Assembly: GCF_030532325.1 (NCBI RefSeq)
Contig: NZ_JAUNLS010000019.1
Location: 1 to 42,865 of the forward strand
Reading direction: 5' to 3'
DNA length: 42,865 nucleotides
DNA from: Corynebacterium sp.
GTDB lineage: Bacteria > Actinomycetota > Actinomycetes > Mycobacteriales > Mycobacteriaceae
The position numbers were made by a program, and so were the translations under genes. Under the pieces are notes generated by a model, which was not told the DNA's origin, did not search any database, and saw only the letters and a list, made by a program, of their open reading frames with translations. Shown here one piece after another: positions 42,430-42,865 of the stretch. The number at the start of each line of letters is the position of its first letter. Position 1 is the first letter of the stretch.

Positions 42430-42714
42430 ATGAACTCGCGCCAACTGCACTATTTCCGCACGGTGGTGGACCATGGCTCCTTCACCCACGCCGCGGAATC
42501 CCTCGACATGACTCAGCCTTCTCTTAGTTTGGCTGTGCGCAAACTGGAGCAGGACCTCAACGTCCAGCTCCTCTCGCGCAACCGCACCGGCGTGACCACC
42601 ACCCAGGCCGGCCGCTACCTCTACGGTGTGGCCCTCGAGGTGGCCAACCTCCTTGCCACCGCCGAGGCCCGCCTCGCGGACTTTGCCGAGGACGCCCCCT
42701 CCAGCGAGTCCTAA
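42430..42714 (+). CDS. Standalone LysR-type DNA-binding domain protein
   Basis: This 94-residue protein is only the winged helix-turn-helix of a LysR regulator (LHYFRTVVDHGSFTHAAESL, then QPSLSLAVRKLEQDL and LLSRNRTGVTTTQAG) plus the linker helix. It ends with a normal stop where the 200-residue effector domain would begin. No trace of that domain is visible in the 76 bases before the tRNA, so it is either a genuine mini-regulator or an old truncation. Start 42430 is preferred to 42421, as the domain begins there. It is divergent from CopD-CtaG and may regulate it. Confidence 0.7.
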   Translation: MNSRQLHYFRTVVDHGSFTHAAESLDMTQPSLSLAVRKLEQDLNVQLLSRNRTGVTTTQAGRYLYGVALEVANLLATAEARLADFAEDAPSSES

Positions 42715-42772
42715 GCCGCGCCAGCCCACAACAAAGCAACCCTGCCATTTCAGTACCCGCTCGGTGCTGAGA

Positions 42773-42778
42773 TAAGAT
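42773..42778 (+). promoter_or_regulatory. -10 hexamer TAAGAT, possible tRNA promoter
   Basis: TAAGAT ends 12 bases before the tRNA 5' end, which suits a short 5' leader. No good -35 hexamer is evident. Confidence 0.35.
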
Positions 42779-42790
42779 ATTTGCGCACGC

Positions 42791-42864
42791 GCCTCCATAG
42801 CTCAGTGGATTAGAGCAGTGGGTTTCTACCCCATGTGTCGCGGGTTCGAATCCTGCTGGGGGCA
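42791..42864 (+). tRNA. tRNA-Arg (anticodon TCT)
   Basis: The acceptor stem GCCTCCA pairs with TGGGGGC (one G-T). The D arm has AGCTCAGTGGATTAGAGC, the anticodon loop reads TTTCTAC with TCT in the anticodon place (reads AGA), and the T arm has GGGTTCGAATCC. The discriminator base is A at 42864. CCA is not encoded as far as the window end shows. Confidence 0.92.
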
Positions 42865-42865
42865 C

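Overview
The window is chromosomal DNA of a high-GC actinobacterium, most likely Corynebacterium. The grounds are the mycothiol-world oxidoreductase (Rv2466c type), an actinobacterial RpiB with a GSGNGE active-site loop, a group II truncated haemoglobin, a DUF222/HNH protein, a fused CopD-CtaG protein, and many genes whose -10 hexamer lies so close to the ATG that their mRNA should be leaderless. The species cannot be fixed from the sequence alone.

Region 1 (1-4517) is accessory. Two identical 55-base ends of an IS256-family element (1-55 and 4463-4517, same orientation) bracket an AT-richer island. The island holds a GIY-YIG/DUF4357 protein (minus) divergent from a translationally coupled pair: an OLD/RecF-like AAA ATPase and a small TOPRIM-like (DUF4276-like) protein. 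This resembles the architecture of ATPase-TOPRIM phage defence systems and is the best candidate here for an undescribed system. On its right, a UvrD/Rep-type helicase lacks its N-terminal half, including Walker A, because the reading frame runs into a truncated IS256 transposase fragment.

Region 2 (4592-13753) is about uptake: an orphan peptide-binding lipoprotein, a two-gene ascorbate-type PTS (fused EIIA-EIIB plus EIIC), a TAXI-type TRAP transporter (binding lipoprotein, DUF1850 protein, fused permease), and a DUF2891 protein.

Region 3 (13780-22623) holds a small secreted protein, a DUF222/HNH protein with a convincing LexA-like box upstream, an aldo/keto reductase, rpiB, a membrane protein, an Rv2466c-like thioredoxin-fold protein, pepN and a GntR/UTRA regulator.

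Region 4 (22757-32240) is a peptide-type ABC importer operon (binding protein, two permeases, fused double ATPase) with a fused carboxymuconolactone-decarboxylase-type protein and an SDR downstream, and a divergent FAD/NAD(P)-binding protein. It looks like one import-and-redox pathway of unknown substrate.

Region 5 (32316-42865) is mostly core: mscS-glbO, ald, chrA, a hypothetical, a hotdog thioesterase, ettA, an SSB-like protein, the CopD-CtaG fusion, a standalone LysR-type DNA-binding domain and tRNA-Arg(TCT).
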